The translations under genes and the position numbers were made by a program. DNA of 64,000 nt from Niastella vici (GTDB taxonomy: Bacteria > Bacteroidota > Bacteroidia > Chitinophagales > Chitinophagaceae): assembly GCF_002077945.1 (NCBI RefSeq), contig NZ_LVYD01000102.1, positions 62,001 through 126,000 of the forward strand, written 5' to 3'. The notes under the pieces are model-generated. The model ran no database searches, was not told the DNA's origin, and saw only the letters and a program-made list of their open reading frames with translations. Within the stretch, counting starts at the first letter, position 1, and every line of letters starts with the position of its first letter. Of the stretch, positions 1 to 9,746 are shown piece by piece.

Positions 1-209
1 AGCACCTCGCCTACTGTTGTTCTGATAAAGGCCAGTTCGGGTTGAATTTTTTGCCGGTATTCCGATTCAATCGCCCGCATTTCATTGACCCAGCCGTCTT
101 TGGTGAAATCAATACGGCTTTCTTTCGCCCGCAATTCATCAACATACTTGTGCGTTATTTCCTCGTCTATCAATTCCATTTTTGACTTAACCGTGAGAAT
201 GTTTTCCAT
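1..209 (-). CDS. partial hypothetical protein downstream of the T6SS vgrG block
   Basis: An open frame begins at an ATG on the minus strand (base 209) and runs off the left edge, giving about 69 residues starting MENILTVKSKMELIDEE. It is highly charged and looks helical or coiled-coil. I recognise no family. It lies 75 bases after the stop of the 456-residue gene and has the same orientation, so it is probably the next gene of the vgrG end of the T6SS operon, where effectors, adaptors and immunity genes often sit. That role is only positional inference. Confidence 0.6.
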   Translation of the reverse strand, partial: MENILTVKSKMELIDEEITHKYVDELRAKESRIDFTKDGWVNEMRAIESEYRQKIQPELAFIRTTVGEV

Positions 210-284
210 ATTGATCATTGTTTGTTTTATGGCAATGTAATACGGCTTTTATGCGGGTTTAAAGGTCAGAGCTGCGATAGATCA

Positions 285-1655
285 TCAAACTGCGATCTCG
301 CCGGCATTGGCCTCTCTGAGTTTCTTCTTTGTATAATTCTGTTTCAGTTCTTCTATGGTCTTTTGCCAGTTGGCCCCATAAGCCCTGGTCATTTTATCGC
401 TCGCTTCTGCCACAAGGCTGTCACCGGCATCTTTATCCTGTTTCATCTTTATATAATCATAAGCCATGAAAGGATATTCCGATGCCTGTACTTCTTCATC
501 TGTGAGGCGGCTGGTGAGTTGCAGGGCCTGCTTACTGGCTTCCAGCTTTTCTTCGTGCCAGTTCTTGTATTCGGCAAATACCCAGGCTTTGTAATAAGCC
601 GAAACGGCCTGGGAAATATAACCGAATGCAACTGCTTCATTGCCGGCTTTCATAAACCATTGCAGCGCTTCCTTTCTTTCCTTCTGTATCTGGCAATCGG
701 CCCCCTTGTAGGTATAATATTGCAGTAGCATGGGCTTTATGGATTCGTTGCCAGCAGCCACTTCCTGTTTGCACAGGCGAATGCCGGTGTCGAGCAATTC
801 ATTGATGAGCTCATGATCTTTAAAATTGAACAGCATTCCGGCGTAGGTGATGTAGGCAGTTGCAAGCAGGCTTTTATCGCCTGTCTTCTTACCGCTTTCA
901 ATGGCTTTTACGCCCCATTCGCTAAGGAGTGATTTGTTTTTCTTATTGGCCGCTTCGCCCATCTCGAACATACATTTTCTGAAAAATGCATAGGGATCGG
1001 TAGCGGCGCCTGCTGTAGCAATTTGCCTGATGGCATCCTGCATACGTAGATCATGTTTCAGCGTTACGGAGTAATCTGAATAATATTCAAAAACTTCGCC
1101 CCAGAAATTGCCTTCCACATGGTCGAATACCAGCAATTGCGTACCGGGTTCTTTTGGTTGTTCCATCCATTGTTGCAGCCATTGCAGAAATTGCTGGGGA
1201 CTGCTCATTTCTTTGGGCAGCACGCTGAAAACAAAATGTGCCTGTGATTGCCCTGTAAAATTTTTATAAGACTGTATCATCACCGGCAATAACTGATCGC
1301 AGGCTGTATAATCTTTTGCTTCCACCGCTTTTCTGAATGGTAAAACATCCCACTCGTTCTTTATGCCGGCGCTCGCCAGCAATTTTTTTTGTTGCGGATC
1401 ATCATATTCATGCAGCCAGTTTTCGAGCAATGCATGACTGTAGGTTTTTGCATTGCTGAACGGCGTGTAGAAAAATACAAACAGGTTATCGAGCTTTCCA
1501 TGCGGAGATGCTTCGAGCCGGCAGAAGCCTTCGTACATGCGATGGTCTTCGGGCTTTAACATCCAGCGGATCAGGGTATGTTGCGGCAGGACGTTCTTTT
1601 TCCATACCTGTACCATTTCATCGAGCCTTACGGTTATGGGATTATGCTCATTCAT
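285..1655 (-). CDS. T6SS-associated helical (TPR-like) protein next to VgrG
   Basis: A 456-residue protein encoded directly after vgrG with a 39-base gap, so probably cotranscribed. It has no signal peptide or membrane segment and should be cytoplasmic. The N-terminal half is mixed alpha/beta. From about residue 230 to 420 it is a run of amphipathic helices with aromatic and alanine positions spaced like TPR or SEL1-type repeats. I do not recognise a named family. Its position suggests a VgrG adaptor or effector chaperone, or less likely an effector itself. No catalytic motif is visible. The functional part is inference from gene order. Confidence 0.75.
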   Translation of the reverse strand: MNEHNPITVRLDEMVQVWKKNVLPQHTLIRWMLKPEDHRMYEGFCRLEASPHGKLDNLFVFFYTPFSNAKTYSHALLENWLHEYDDPQQKKLLASAGIKNEWDVLPFRKAVEAKDYTACDQLLPVMIQSYKNFTGQSQAHFVFSVLPKEMSSPQQFLQWLQQWMEQPKEPGTQLLVFDHVEGNFWGEVFEYYSDYSVTLKHDLRMQDAIRQIATAGAATDPYAFFRKCMFEMGEAANKKNKSLLSEWGVKAIESGKKTGDKSLLATAYITYAGMLFNFKDHELINELLDTGIRLCKQEVAAGNESIKPMLLQYYTYKGADCQIQKERKEALQWFMKAGNEAVAFGYISQAVSAYYKAWVFAEYKNWHEEKLEASKQALQLTSRLTDEEVQASEYPFMAYDYIKMKQDKDAGDSLVAEASDKMTRAYGANWQKTIEELKQNYTKKKLREANAGEIAV

Positions 1656-1694
1656 AAATAAGTCTTTAATATTGTGGCTGCTACACTGAATTTT

Positions 1695-3518
1695 TTAACT
1701 GTTAAGTAATACCTGTCCGCCCTTAATGGTAGCGGTTAAATTACCTTCTACTGTAACCTGACCCTTCGACGAATCGATGCCAACATGCTGGTTGCCACTT
1801 ACGGCTACTTCCTGTTCTCCGGAAATGGTTGTCTTATTCCCGGAAGTTACATGGGCCTGTTTATCTGAATGTATAGTTATTTCATTGAGGCCATTCCAGG
1901 TACAGGTTTCAGTGAGCGTACCGGTAAGCACCTTCGCATCCACTTTAATTTCCTCTTCTACATCTATGATCATATTTTTTGTAGTGAACTTGATCTCCTC
2001 TTTTGCATCGATCCAGACCTTTTTATTGGCCTTCACTGTTATATTACCGGCGCCATCCAGCATTATGCTATTACCGTCTTTATCTTCCACGAACACGCTG
2101 CCGTCTTTATCGTTCATAATTACTTTATTGCCGCTGCGGGTTTGCAGGGCTTTTACATCATTGCCACCGTTGCTGTAGGTGTTGCTGGCCTTGCCATGAT
2201 ACACGGTGCCTATGATATATGGTTTGGTGGGACTGTCGCCTTCGAAACCCACGATCACTTCCTCGCCCACTTCAGGGATAAAGAACATGCCTTTGCCACC
2301 GCCGCCGTGCGGGCTGGTAACGCGGATCCAGGGCGTTTTTTCGGTTCCATTCATCCAGTGGAATTTAACGCGAACGCGGCCCAATCCTTTGGGATCGTGG
2401 TTATCGGTGACCATGGCGCTTTGCGTTTCGGAATACGGCATGCCGCCCCCTTTTACCGGTGGTAATTTTATAGTGGCTGGAACCGCTGTAAAGTCGTTGT
2501 TGTAATTGCCATGTCCATCGAAATAATGACTGATGGATAACACGGTATACTCGCCATAATTTTCGCCGGAAAGATTATAGAGATTTTTTCCCTGTACATT
2601 GATGGAGCCGCCTATTTTAACGCCGGGATGCGCACTGCTTCCTGAAAAACGAACGGTATTGCTGCTTTGCATAGCCGTACGAATATTGATGGCGTCATCA
2701 AGCTGTTTTTTATTGCTCACAAACTGGTTGTTCCAGATCTTGGGCTGGGTTGAATATACATTGTTACTGGCTTGCAGTACATACTTACCCAGGTCGTTAA
2801 GGCCGGCTTTGCTTTCAATGCTTTGCGGCTTGCTGTTGTATACTTCGTGATTGAGGTAATCATAAGCCATCATTTGGCTGTTGGCAGGCTGCACCTGTAA
2901 CGCCATGCTGAAACGGCTGATATTGCTGCCGAAGGTAAGATCGGTTGCCTGTGAAGATTTGAGCGCACCTATTTGTAACTGGTTGCCATCGTAGTACAAC
3001 CATTCGCCATAATTAGAGCAGAGAAAGTTGAGGAATTGCCAGGCGGTTTGTTTGTATTGAACCGTATAGGCGAGTGTTTCGGGATAGGTAGGTGCAATTT
3101 GCGCCTGTAAAAGGTCCTGGGGAAAATGTTTCAGTACATCCTGAGCGATGTTCTTGATGGCTTTCTTTTCCCAGCTTTTGCAATGTGGGCCATTATCGAG
3201 CACAATGGTGGGACTGGTACCCGAAATGACGATGTTGCCGGTGTGACCGCTGAACCGGTCGGCTTCTACCTGCATTACTATGCCTCTGAATTGTAATCCG
3301 TTTTCTGCTGCCTGTGTGCTGAAGGAGGCTTCGAGAATACCGCCGATGAGGTTGCGGGAACTTTGCAGCATGCTTCCTTCCAGGCCTTCGAGCGATTCGG
3401 CCGGGCAAACCAGCCTGAAGTAATGATGATCAAAAATATTCTGGGTTAGCTGAAAAGAGGTAATTTGTCGTATAGGAGTACCGGCAATGGTTATATTGCT
3501 ACTTATTAGTTGGGCCAT
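1695..3518 (-). CDS. vgrG: VgrG spike protein (TssI)
   Basis: This 607-residue protein forms the trimeric spike that caps the T6SS tube and carries effectors into the target cell. The N-terminal ~350 residues match the gp27-like hub of VgrG. Residues ~385-450 are the gp5-like OB fold, with the stretches GRVRVKFHWMNG and GEEVIVGFEGD. The C-terminal part is a repetitive beta-prism made of short V-x-V-x-G units. It ends at GGQVLLNS without an obvious enzymatic extension, so effectors are likely separate proteins. The ATG at 3518 gives the expected MAQLI-type start. It lies downstream of two hcp genes. Confidence 0.95.
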   Translation of the reverse strand: MAQLISSNITIAGTPIRQITSFQLTQNIFDHHYFRLVCPAESLEGLEGSMLQSSRNLIGGILEASFSTQAAENGLQFRGIVMQVEADRFSGHTGNIVISGTSPTIVLDNGPHCKSWEKKAIKNIAQDVLKHFPQDLLQAQIAPTYPETLAYTVQYKQTAWQFLNFLCSNYGEWLYYDGNQLQIGALKSSQATDLTFGSNISRFSMALQVQPANSQMMAYDYLNHEVYNSKPQSIESKAGLNDLGKYVLQASNNVYSTQPKIWNNQFVSNKKQLDDAINIRTAMQSSNTVRFSGSSAHPGVKIGGSINVQGKNLYNLSGENYGEYTVLSISHYFDGHGNYNNDFTAVPATIKLPPVKGGGMPYSETQSAMVTDNHDPKGLGRVRVKFHWMNGTEKTPWIRVTSPHGGGGKGMFFIPEVGEEVIVGFEGDSPTKPYIIGTVYHGKASNTYSNGGNDVKALQTRSGNKVIMNDKDGSVFVEDKDGNSIMLDGAGNITVKANKKVWIDAKEEIKFTTKNMIIDVEEEIKVDAKVLTGTLTETCTWNGLNEITIHSDKQAHVTSGNKTTISGEQEVAVSGNQHVGIDSSKGQVTVEGNLTATIKGGQVLLNS

Positions 3519-3599
3519 AAAAAATGTTATGTCGTTTATGGTAATGGGAATCCGTAAATGTTATTAATGAACCGGCAACTGCCCGTTCAGTATAAGAAC

Positions 3600-3989
3600 T
3601 TACTGCGGCCAGTTGTTTTTAAACTTTGATTCATTCAATTTAACTTCCTTGGCGCTGAGCGTTATCTGCACCTGCATAGGGCTTTCGCTATTATGATCAT
3701 AAGTTTCATAATAGTCTACACAGTGAGCATCGGTGAACTGAAGTGTTTTCAGTTTACTCATATTATCCCGGCGATAAAAAGTAATGGTGCCGTTCTTGGT
3801 TTCGGTTGGACTAACCATCCAATCGAACAAACCGGTAGTGCCATTGCTTTCAATAACCAGTGTAACAGCGCCGCCCTGGGGAATGGCAGTTGGTTTACCG
3901 GTTCCGTCGGTAGCCTGTGTAAAGCGAAATGCACAATGCAGAATATTCATTTCTTCGCCATCTAACTTTAGTTTAGCTATAAATGACAT
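3600..3989 (-). CDS. hcp: Hcp tube protein, copy 1 (TssD)
   Basis: A 129-residue Bacteroidota-type TssD. Hcp hexamers stack into the inner tube that is propelled by sheath contraction. It begins MSFIAKLKLDGEEMNIL, with the typical single beta-barrel pattern, the 'TGKPTAIPQGG' loop and a closing 'TLSAKEVKL' strand. It is clearly homologous to the second copy at 4110-4496 but quite diverged from it, especially in the loops. The two copies may form different tubes or carry different cargo. It is separated from the other copy by a strong hairpin at 4044-4079. Confidence 0.93.
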   Translation of the reverse strand: MSFIAKLKLDGEEMNILHCAFRFTQATDGTGKPTAIPQGGAVTLVIESNGTTGLFDWMVSPTETKNGTITFYRRDNMSKLKTLQFTDAHCVDYYETYDHNSESPMQVQITLSAKEVKLNESKFKNNWPQ

Positions 3990-4043
3990 GGAAAATTTGA
4001 TTAGTGTTTAATGATTAATAGGGCGTTTATTGATGGCAAGGGT

Positions 4044-4079
4044 GGCCATTCACCCCCGATCGTATCGGAGTGAATGGCC
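4044..4079 (-). repeat. strong hairpin between the two hcp genes
   Basis: A perfect 10-base inverted repeat (GGCCATTCAC at 4044-4053 and GTGAATGGCC at 4070-4079) encloses a second 5-base stem (CCGAT/ATCGG). There is no T-run after it on the minus strand. It therefore looks like an mRNA-stabilising or attenuating structure rather than a classical terminator, and could set the ratio of the two Hcp proteins. Confidence 0.8.
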
Positions 4080-4109
4080 GTTCCTTACTACTACTTGATG
4101 ATTGCGATA

Positions 4110-4496
4110 TTATACCCACTCATTTTCATGCTTGCCGCTGCCCAGTTCAATTGATTTGGCGCTCAGCGTGAAAGATTCAGTAACAGGCATGTCGTTAGCA
4201 CCGTCGAAATTTTCGCGGTACTCAACCAGATAAGCTTCGCCAAACTTCAGTTCTTTCAAAGTGGCATTGTCATCACGTTTGATGAATACAATAGAGCCAT
4301 CTTTACGCTCGAAGTTGTTGGTCATCCACTCGAAGAAAGTGGTGTCGCCTGTAGACTCTACAGTCAACGAGATCTTTCCGCCGCGGGTAATGGAAGAAGG
4401 ACGGCCAGTTGCGTCAGTTTCCTGTTTCAATGCATAAGTACATGCAAGGACATTCACATCCTTGCCACCCACTTTAAGTTTCGCCTTAAATGACAT
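4110..4496 (-). CDS. hcp: Hcp tube protein, copy 2 (TssD)
   Basis: A 128-residue TssD paralogue starting MSFKAKLKVGGKDVNVL. It is first of the pair in transcription order. It shares with copy 1 the start, the 'TGRPSSITRGGKISLTVEST' type loop and the C-terminal 'FTLSAKSIELGSGKHENEWV' strand. It encodes the inner tube subunit of the T6SS. A 530-base spacer containing repeat sequences separates it from tssC. This suggests that hcp genes have their own promoter, although I could not identify a good one. Confidence 0.94.
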   Translation of the reverse strand: MSFKAKLKVGGKDVNVLACTYALKQETDATGRPSSITRGGKISLTVESTGDTTFFEWMTNNFERKDGSIVFIKRDDNATLKELKFGEAYLVEYRENFDGANDMPVTESFTLSAKSIELGSGKHENEWV

Positions 4497-5030
4497 AATT
4501 AATGGATTTGATGATTAAAAAATGGTATATAGACCTAAAAAATAAAAAAAACGATCCCTGTTGGTCACGCATGGTGACCAATTCAATGTTGCGTTGCGAC
4601 ACTTTAACTTTAACGTACCGCTCAACGCGTTTGTCTGTGACCCTTTGAACCTTCAATCCTTCGGCTACGCTCAGGACGCTCAGGATACTTGGGGGCTATG
4701 TGGTGCTTATTCCCTGGAGTTAAACGGAACAAAAAGACTCCCTGCAGCATCATTCGGGAATGACACTGTTAACGCTACTACAATTTGGGGGTATCCTTTG
4801 CGGTTGTGCAAGGATGTGGGGTTACCGTTTGGGGTGAATCAGGAATGGATTTTAAAACTGGTGTGTGGCAAGTAATACGTTACTGTTCTTTGCTGCCAGC
4901 GCACACGATGAACCTGATCCTTTCCTTCGACTTTGCTCAGGAGGGATCTGTGGCCCTGACCATGGGTGTTACTTTGTCCTGCTCCGCCTACGCTAAAGCT
5001 TTGGCGGACGAGGCGTTCAGGAACTATTGA
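4497..5030. repeat. 530-base non-coding spacer with dispersed short repeats
   Basis: There is no convincing gene between tssC and hcp. Related motifs recur: TTCGGCTACGCTCAGG near 4669 and TTCGACTTTGCTCAGG near 4926. An imperfect palindrome near 4980-5013 has arms CTCCGCC and GGCGGACGAG. Such CTCAGG and CCGCC/GGCGG modules are familiar intergenic repeat types in Bacteroidota genomes. The segment probably also holds the hcp promoter, but no clear TAnnTTTG box was found. Confidence 0.55.
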
Positions 5031-6407
5031 CTATTTGTCCTGCTCGTATTTAGAAGACCAATCCGCTTTGTCGGCGTCGTCTCCCTTCTGCCCTTCTAAC
5101 TTGATCATGAAAGTTTTTGCGGGGAAATACGGTTTCAGATGAATGTCGAGGTAGATGCGGTCTTTTTGAACAGGGTCCTGTTCAAAACGCTTTATGGTGA
5201 AATTTTCAATCAATTTATTTGGTCCTGTAATTCCATCGAGGAATTTAACGATCTGGCCATTCAGTTCCTTACGGGTCGATGCATTGAAGTTCTCAAAAGC
5301 GCGGCGGTTTAAAAAGTCCATCATCACTTTTGTAACATAATCAAATACCCGCACTACTGAATAGGTTTGAAGACCCAGGTTATCGCCATTGAACAATGTT
5401 TTGGCGCTGAAAGCCATCACTTTGCCATATTCTTTCACCATAGGTATCAGTCCCAGTTTTTCGAGGCTGGCGATCTCACTTTTCTTGAGATCAAAGCGAA
5501 CGCCATCCACTTCATTGATACCGCCGAATTTTTTACCGGCTGTAACCTGTGACATCAGCGTATTGTAAATTTTACCGGCCAGTGCTGGTGATGGTGGAAC
5601 CCGCAGGTCATCTTCTTCACCGATCTCTGCAAAACGTCCGCGCCCAACCAGCCAGTTACACGACATGATCACATTCGAACGATAAGTGTCGCCGCCGGTG
5701 AGGTTGGCTGCTTCGAACAATTCCATTACATCATCCGGTGTATCCAGGTCTTCGAAATCGGTAACCAGCATCACTTTATTTTCATAAGCGATCTTAGCCC
5801 ATTTCTCAACAACTTTGTTACTGCCGAGGTAACCGGGTAATATGAGTAAGCTGTAGTTATTGCGAAGATCGAGCCGGTCGTAATTATCAACCAGTTCGTT
5901 ATGAATGGCATCAATAAAACGGGTATTGTCAAGGTCCCTTACTTGCTCGGGATCAGCATTGATCACCGATACGTTCTTTACTTTGAGACTTTCGGTATTT
6001 TTAAAGAAGAGGGCTACCGAACGGTATGATCTTTCGAGCTGTTCGGTTTCTTTTACTGCAGCGTTCAGGTTCTTTTTCAAAACCTGTCCGGCTTGTTCCG
6101 AACGTTCATTACAGGTTTGGATCATGTCTGCAGGGTCATCAGCGCTTTGGAGGATATCGAGCCAGAGCTTCAATGTTTTTTTCAGCGCCGTGCGGTCTTC
6201 TTTTTTACTATTCTCTTCGAGGAAGATCTTTTTGCGGGCCTTTCTTTCGGGGTTAATGTTCTGAACAGCGTCAATGGCTGATTCAAGCAGATCGAAGCCA
6301 CCGAATTTTGCAAGCCCCTGTACACTGCTTTCGAGTTGTTCAGCCGGTTGCAACGCTTCTTTGAGCGCCGTTTGCTGGGCGGCGGGTTTAATGGATTCAG
6401 TACTCAT
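5031..6407 (-). CDS. tssC: T6SS sheath large subunit TssC
   Basis: A 458-residue TssC (VipB family), which with TssB forms the contractile sheath around the Hcp tube. The central region is typical, with 'LLILPGYLGSN' and the 'SRNVIMSCNWLVGRGRF' area. The tail carries an 'RIYLDIHLKPYFPAKTFMIKLEG' strand like the handshake strands of other TssC proteins. The length fits the subtype-iii family. It lies 29 bases downstream of tssB and is surely cotranscribed with it. Confidence 0.95.
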   Translation of the reverse strand: MSTESIKPAAQQTALKEALQPAEQLESSVQGLAKFGGFDLLESAIDAVQNINPERKARKKIFLEENSKKEDRTALKKTLKLWLDILQSADDPADMIQTCNERSEQAGQVLKKNLNAAVKETEQLERSYRSVALFFKNTESLKVKNVSVINADPEQVRDLDNTRFIDAIHNELVDNYDRLDLRNNYSLLILPGYLGSNKVVEKWAKIAYENKVMLVTDFEDLDTPDDVMELFEAANLTGGDTYRSNVIMSCNWLVGRGRFAEIGEEDDLRVPPSPALAGKIYNTLMSQVTAGKKFGGINEVDGVRFDLKKSEIASLEKLGLIPMVKEYGKVMAFSAKTLFNGDNLGLQTYSVVRVFDYVTKVMMDFLNRRAFENFNASTRKELNGQIVKFLDGITGPNKLIENFTIKRFEQDPVQKDRIYLDIHLKPYFPAKTFMIKLEGQKGDDADKADWSSKYEQDK

Positions 6408-6436
6408 GATTACGATTTAATGGTAAAGAATTAGTG

Positions 6437-6889
6437 TTACCGTGCTGATTCAAGCTCCTGTATCAGGGACTGTAAAGCTTTTATGATGTGATCTTTGGTT
6501 TCTGGATTTGCCAAAGCCTGCTTAAGCAGCTTGTTGGTCTTTAACTGCTTTATTATTTTCTGGTATTGCAATTGCTGCATGTTCACATCACCCAGGTATT
6601 CGCTTTGGGCAATAATACCTTTGGCGCCAAAATCAGCTAATCCTTTAAAATGAAGCGTTTCCCGGCGCATACCGCCTTCTTCCGTTTCAAAGGTCATCTC
6701 AACCTTGGGTTTGAAATGCTCAAATATGTCGTCGATGCTGGTTAAACCTTCAACGATATCGGGTTTAACAGGAGGATCATACGTGAGTTTTTCTGCCAGC
6801 AATACACGATTTTGTGGAATGTCTGCAAAGGCTTCAAAGGCATCTGTTTTTACTTCCGTGCCGCCAATTCCGTAAGGCTCAATGCTCAT
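6437..6889 (-). CDS. tssB: T6SS sheath small subunit TssB
   Basis: A 150-residue TssB (VipA family). The signature around residues 30-60 (AEKLTYDPPVKPDIVEGLTS) and the 'FEHFKPKVEMTFE' segment match sheath small subunits. The C-terminal helix (residues ~100-150) would pair with TssC. A 356-base gap upstream suggests an own promoter for the tssBC pair. ClpV, encoded just upstream, would recycle the contracted sheath. Confidence 0.95.
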   Translation of the reverse strand: MSIEPYGIGGTEVKTDAFEAFADIPQNRVLLAEKLTYDPPVKPDIVEGLTSIDDIFEHFKPKVEMTFETEEGGMRRETLHFKGLADFGAKGIIAQSEYLGDVNMQQLQYQKIIKQLKTNKLLKQALANPETKDHIIKALQSLIQELESAR

Positions 6890-7245
6890 GATAGATATTT
6901 TTGGTTTTCAGAATAAGACCTCTTTCCCTAATGCTCAATCGAATATAATTACGAACAAAGTGGTTTGACGGATTGGATATCAGACATAAAAGTCCTGATT
7001 TTTTTTGCAAATTTCATTCCCAAAAATTGAAGAACGAACATTAGTACCCAAAAATCCCCACTAACCACTGCGTAAAAACACTCGTTGAACTCGTTTTTAA
7101 TCTGCTCTTAATAATGCTAAATAAATTTACATGTTTCCGTTAGTTGCTTTGTTAATTCATATAAAATTAATGTTGCATTTATTTTACTGTTTTGAGCGAG
7201 GCATGCCTGTTAGTTATACACATTTCGCTATGCTTAATGTGTTAC
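6890..7245. other. AT-rich spacer upstream of tssB
   Basis: 356 bases lie between the clpV stop and the tssB start. No open frame of note, no strong hairpin and no perfect TAnnTTTG box on the minus strand were found. It probably contains the tssB promoter by position only. Confidence 0.4.
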
Positions 7246-9720
7246 TCATGCCCACACAAAATTTCCCGTAGCATCAACATCCAGCGTGAGCGCTGCGGCA
7301 CCGGCTGCTCCCGCTTCCCCACTAATGATCTTGCGTGACAATGGGCGGCGTAGCTGGTTACGGATAACACCGGTCAGCGGCCGCGCTCCATATTGTGGCG
7401 CAAATCCCATCACCGCTAATTGTTTTTTAGCTGCAGCCGTCAGCTGTAATGTTATGCCCTGCTTTTCGAGCGAACTGTATAAGCCACGTAATTGAATATT
7501 GAGTATGCGTTCCACCATTTCATTGGTCATGGGTGCAAATGGACAGATCTCGGTTAACCGCCCCAAAAACTCGGGTCTGAAATAGTTGCTCATTATTTCC
7601 ATCAACTGTGTTGAGGAAGGCACCTGTTGTTTATTGAACGAATCAACCACATACTGACTGCCGATGTTACTGGTAAAGATGATCAGCGCGTTTGAGAAAT
7701 CTCCCTCCTTCCCCAGCTTGTCGTGCAGCTTGCCTTCATCCATGATCTGTAAAAAGATATCAAAGACCGACTGGTGTGCTTTTTCAATTTCATCGAACAG
7801 CACAACCGAATAGGGTTGTTGTCTTATTTTATTGATCAGCAAACCGCCTTCTTCATAACCTACATAGCCGGGCGGCGCGCCATATAATAGGGCGGCGGAA
7901 TGTTCTTCTTTAAATTCCGACATATCGAACCTTATCATCGAGGCTTCATCCTGGAACAGGAAATCAGCCAGCGCTTTCGCCAGTTCTGTTTTGCCGGTAC
8001 CCGTGGGCCCCAGGAAGAAAAATGATCCTATGGGTTGCCCGGGTTTACCAAGGCCGGCCCTTGATTCAAGAATAGCTTCGCTGATCGATTTGATCGCATG
8101 GTCCTGCCCTACTACCCGTTGTTTCAGGATCTCTTCCATTTTCAGCAGGCGTTCTTTTTCCTGGGCCTGCACTTTACCGATAGGAATTCCTGTTTTATGC
8201 GCTACAATGGCTGCTACATCTGCATGGTTCAGCACCTGCCGGTCATCGGCGGCCATTTGCATTACCGCTTCGTACGCCGCATTCAGATAATTTATGATCT
8301 CCTTCCCTTCGGTCATTTGCATGGGATCAGCTTCCGACTGCACAGCCGCCCACAAAATGGGACTGATCTTATTCCGCAACTGGTTGTAATGCCATTTCCA
8401 GTCTTCGGCGGTATGTTGACCGGGTTCTTTTTTCATGTGCTCAAAAGCGGTATTCATTTCCGTTACCACCTGCATACCAGTATCCCTTGCCAGGCGAAGC
8501 GCTGCCATAGAATGATCGGCCAGGTCTATGGCGGCATCGGGCAAACGGCGGTCTTTTACATATCGTTTTGCCAGTCTGATGGCATCGTGTAAAGTGTCGT
8601 CGGTTATTGCTATTGCATGGTGTTTACAATAATGCGGCATTATCATTTGCATCATCCTGAACGTGGTGGCTGCATCGGGTTCTTCTACCTGTATAACATC
8701 AAAGCGCCGGGCAAATGCTTCATCTTTTTCAATATGCTTCCGGTATTCTTCGAGGGTGGTAGCGCCTATAACGGTGAGCTCACCACGGGCCAGCTCGGGC
8801 TTTAACAGGTTGGCGGCGCCAGCCATAGCGCCCTGTTTATCCATCAACACATGCATTTCATCAATGAACAGAATGGCTTTGTCAAATTGTTTTACTTCCT
8901 GTATGATGTTCTTCAACCGTTCTTCCACTTCGCCTTTATACGAAGCGCCGGCAGCCAACGCTCCATTGTCGAGTTCAAATACCTGCGCGGTTTCCAGAAA
9001 ACGCGGCACTTTCTTTTCTTCAATAGCCAGGGTGAATCCATCGACCAGGGCCGATTTACCTACACCAGGTTCACCAATGATGAGCACATTGGGTTTCGAC
9101 CGGCGGCCCAGGATCTCGGCCATGGCCCTGATCTCTTTATCGCGACCGGTAATGGGATCCATCTTCCCTGCTTTGGCCCGTGCATTCTTATGTGTGCAGT
9201 ATTTCAGCAAGGCCTGGTTATTTGTTTGCTTTGGCAGGCCATTACCTGCACCCACACCTGTAATTTTGTTGATGGCATTTTCTTCAACAGTTTGCTGTAG
9301 CAACTCCTGCCTTTGTACCGGAAATGTTTTCAGTTGTTCATAACTGAACCCCACACCGGGTGTGCTGAGCGCTGCCAGCACATGTACGGTTTCCAGCTCA
9401 TCGCTACCCGTCATGAGGCGAATGGTATCTGCTTCTTCCATCACGGCTTTTACCGGTTCATCGGCGGTGAGCATATCTTCGAGCCGCGTTGCTTTGGGTA
9501 AAGTTTCCAGGCGCACATCGGCCCATTCTTCCATATAATAAATGTCTTTGTCCAGTTGCTTTAACAGGGATTGCAATCCTGCGTCTTTGTGGAGCAGTGC
9601 TTTTAATAAATGCGGTGGGGCTATATGGGGGTGCATATGTTCCCGGGCAATTGCCTGGGCTATATGGTTCATTTTTTTGAACGAATCGGATATGGTTATT
9701 CCTAATAATTGATCAGTCAT
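7246..9720 (-). CDS. clpV: T6SS sheath-recycling AAA+ ATPase ClpV (TssH)
   Basis: An 824-residue Clp/Hsp100 ATPase. It has an N-terminal Clp-N helical domain (residues 1-140), then a first AAA+ module with Walker A GEPGVGKS at 216-223 and Walker B 'AILFIDEMH'. A middle helical region follows. The second AAA+ module has Walker A GPTGTGKT at about 570 and 'VVLFDEIEKAH', and a C-terminal D2-small domain closes the protein. In a T6SS locus this is TssH/ClpV, which disassembles contracted TssBC sheath in the cytoplasm using ATP. General ClpB is the alternative, but position between tss genes makes TssH the clear choice. Confidence 0.93.
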   Translation of the reverse strand: MTDQLLGITISDSFKKMNHIAQAIAREHMHPHIAPPHLLKALLHKDAGLQSLLKQLDKDIYYMEEWADVRLETLPKATRLEDMLTADEPVKAVMEEADTIRLMTGSDELETVHVLAALSTPGVGFSYEQLKTFPVQRQELLQQTVEENAINKITGVGAGNGLPKQTNNQALLKYCTHKNARAKAGKMDPITGRDKEIRAMAEILGRRSKPNVLIIGEPGVGKSALVDGFTLAIEEKKVPRFLETAQVFELDNGALAAGASYKGEVEERLKNIIQEVKQFDKAILFIDEMHVLMDKQGAMAGAANLLKPELARGELTVIGATTLEEYRKHIEKDEAFARRFDVIQVEEPDAATTFRMMQMIMPHYCKHHAIAITDDTLHDAIRLAKRYVKDRRLPDAAIDLADHSMAALRLARDTGMQVVTEMNTAFEHMKKEPGQHTAEDWKWHYNQLRNKISPILWAAVQSEADPMQMTEGKEIINYLNAAYEAVMQMAADDRQVLNHADVAAIVAHKTGIPIGKVQAQEKERLLKMEEILKQRVVGQDHAIKSISEAILESRAGLGKPGQPIGSFFFLGPTGTGKTELAKALADFLFQDEASMIRFDMSEFKEEHSAALLYGAPPGYVGYEEGGLLINKIRQQPYSVVLFDEIEKAHQSVFDIFLQIMDEGKLHDKLGKEGDFSNALIIFTSNIGSQYVVDSFNKQQVPSSTQLMEIMSNYFRPEFLGRLTEICPFAPMTNEMVERILNIQLRGLYSSLEKQGITLQLTAAAKKQLAVMGFAPQYGARPLTGVIRNQLRRPLSRKIISGEAGAAGAAALTLDVDATGNFVWA

Positions 9721-9746
9721 TACTGTTGATTAAAATTAATAATTAT

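Noticed and set aside
222-728. 168-codon plus-strand frame at the left edge
   Set aside because: It is antisense to the 456-residue gene, with cysteine/phenylalanine-rich composition and no family match.
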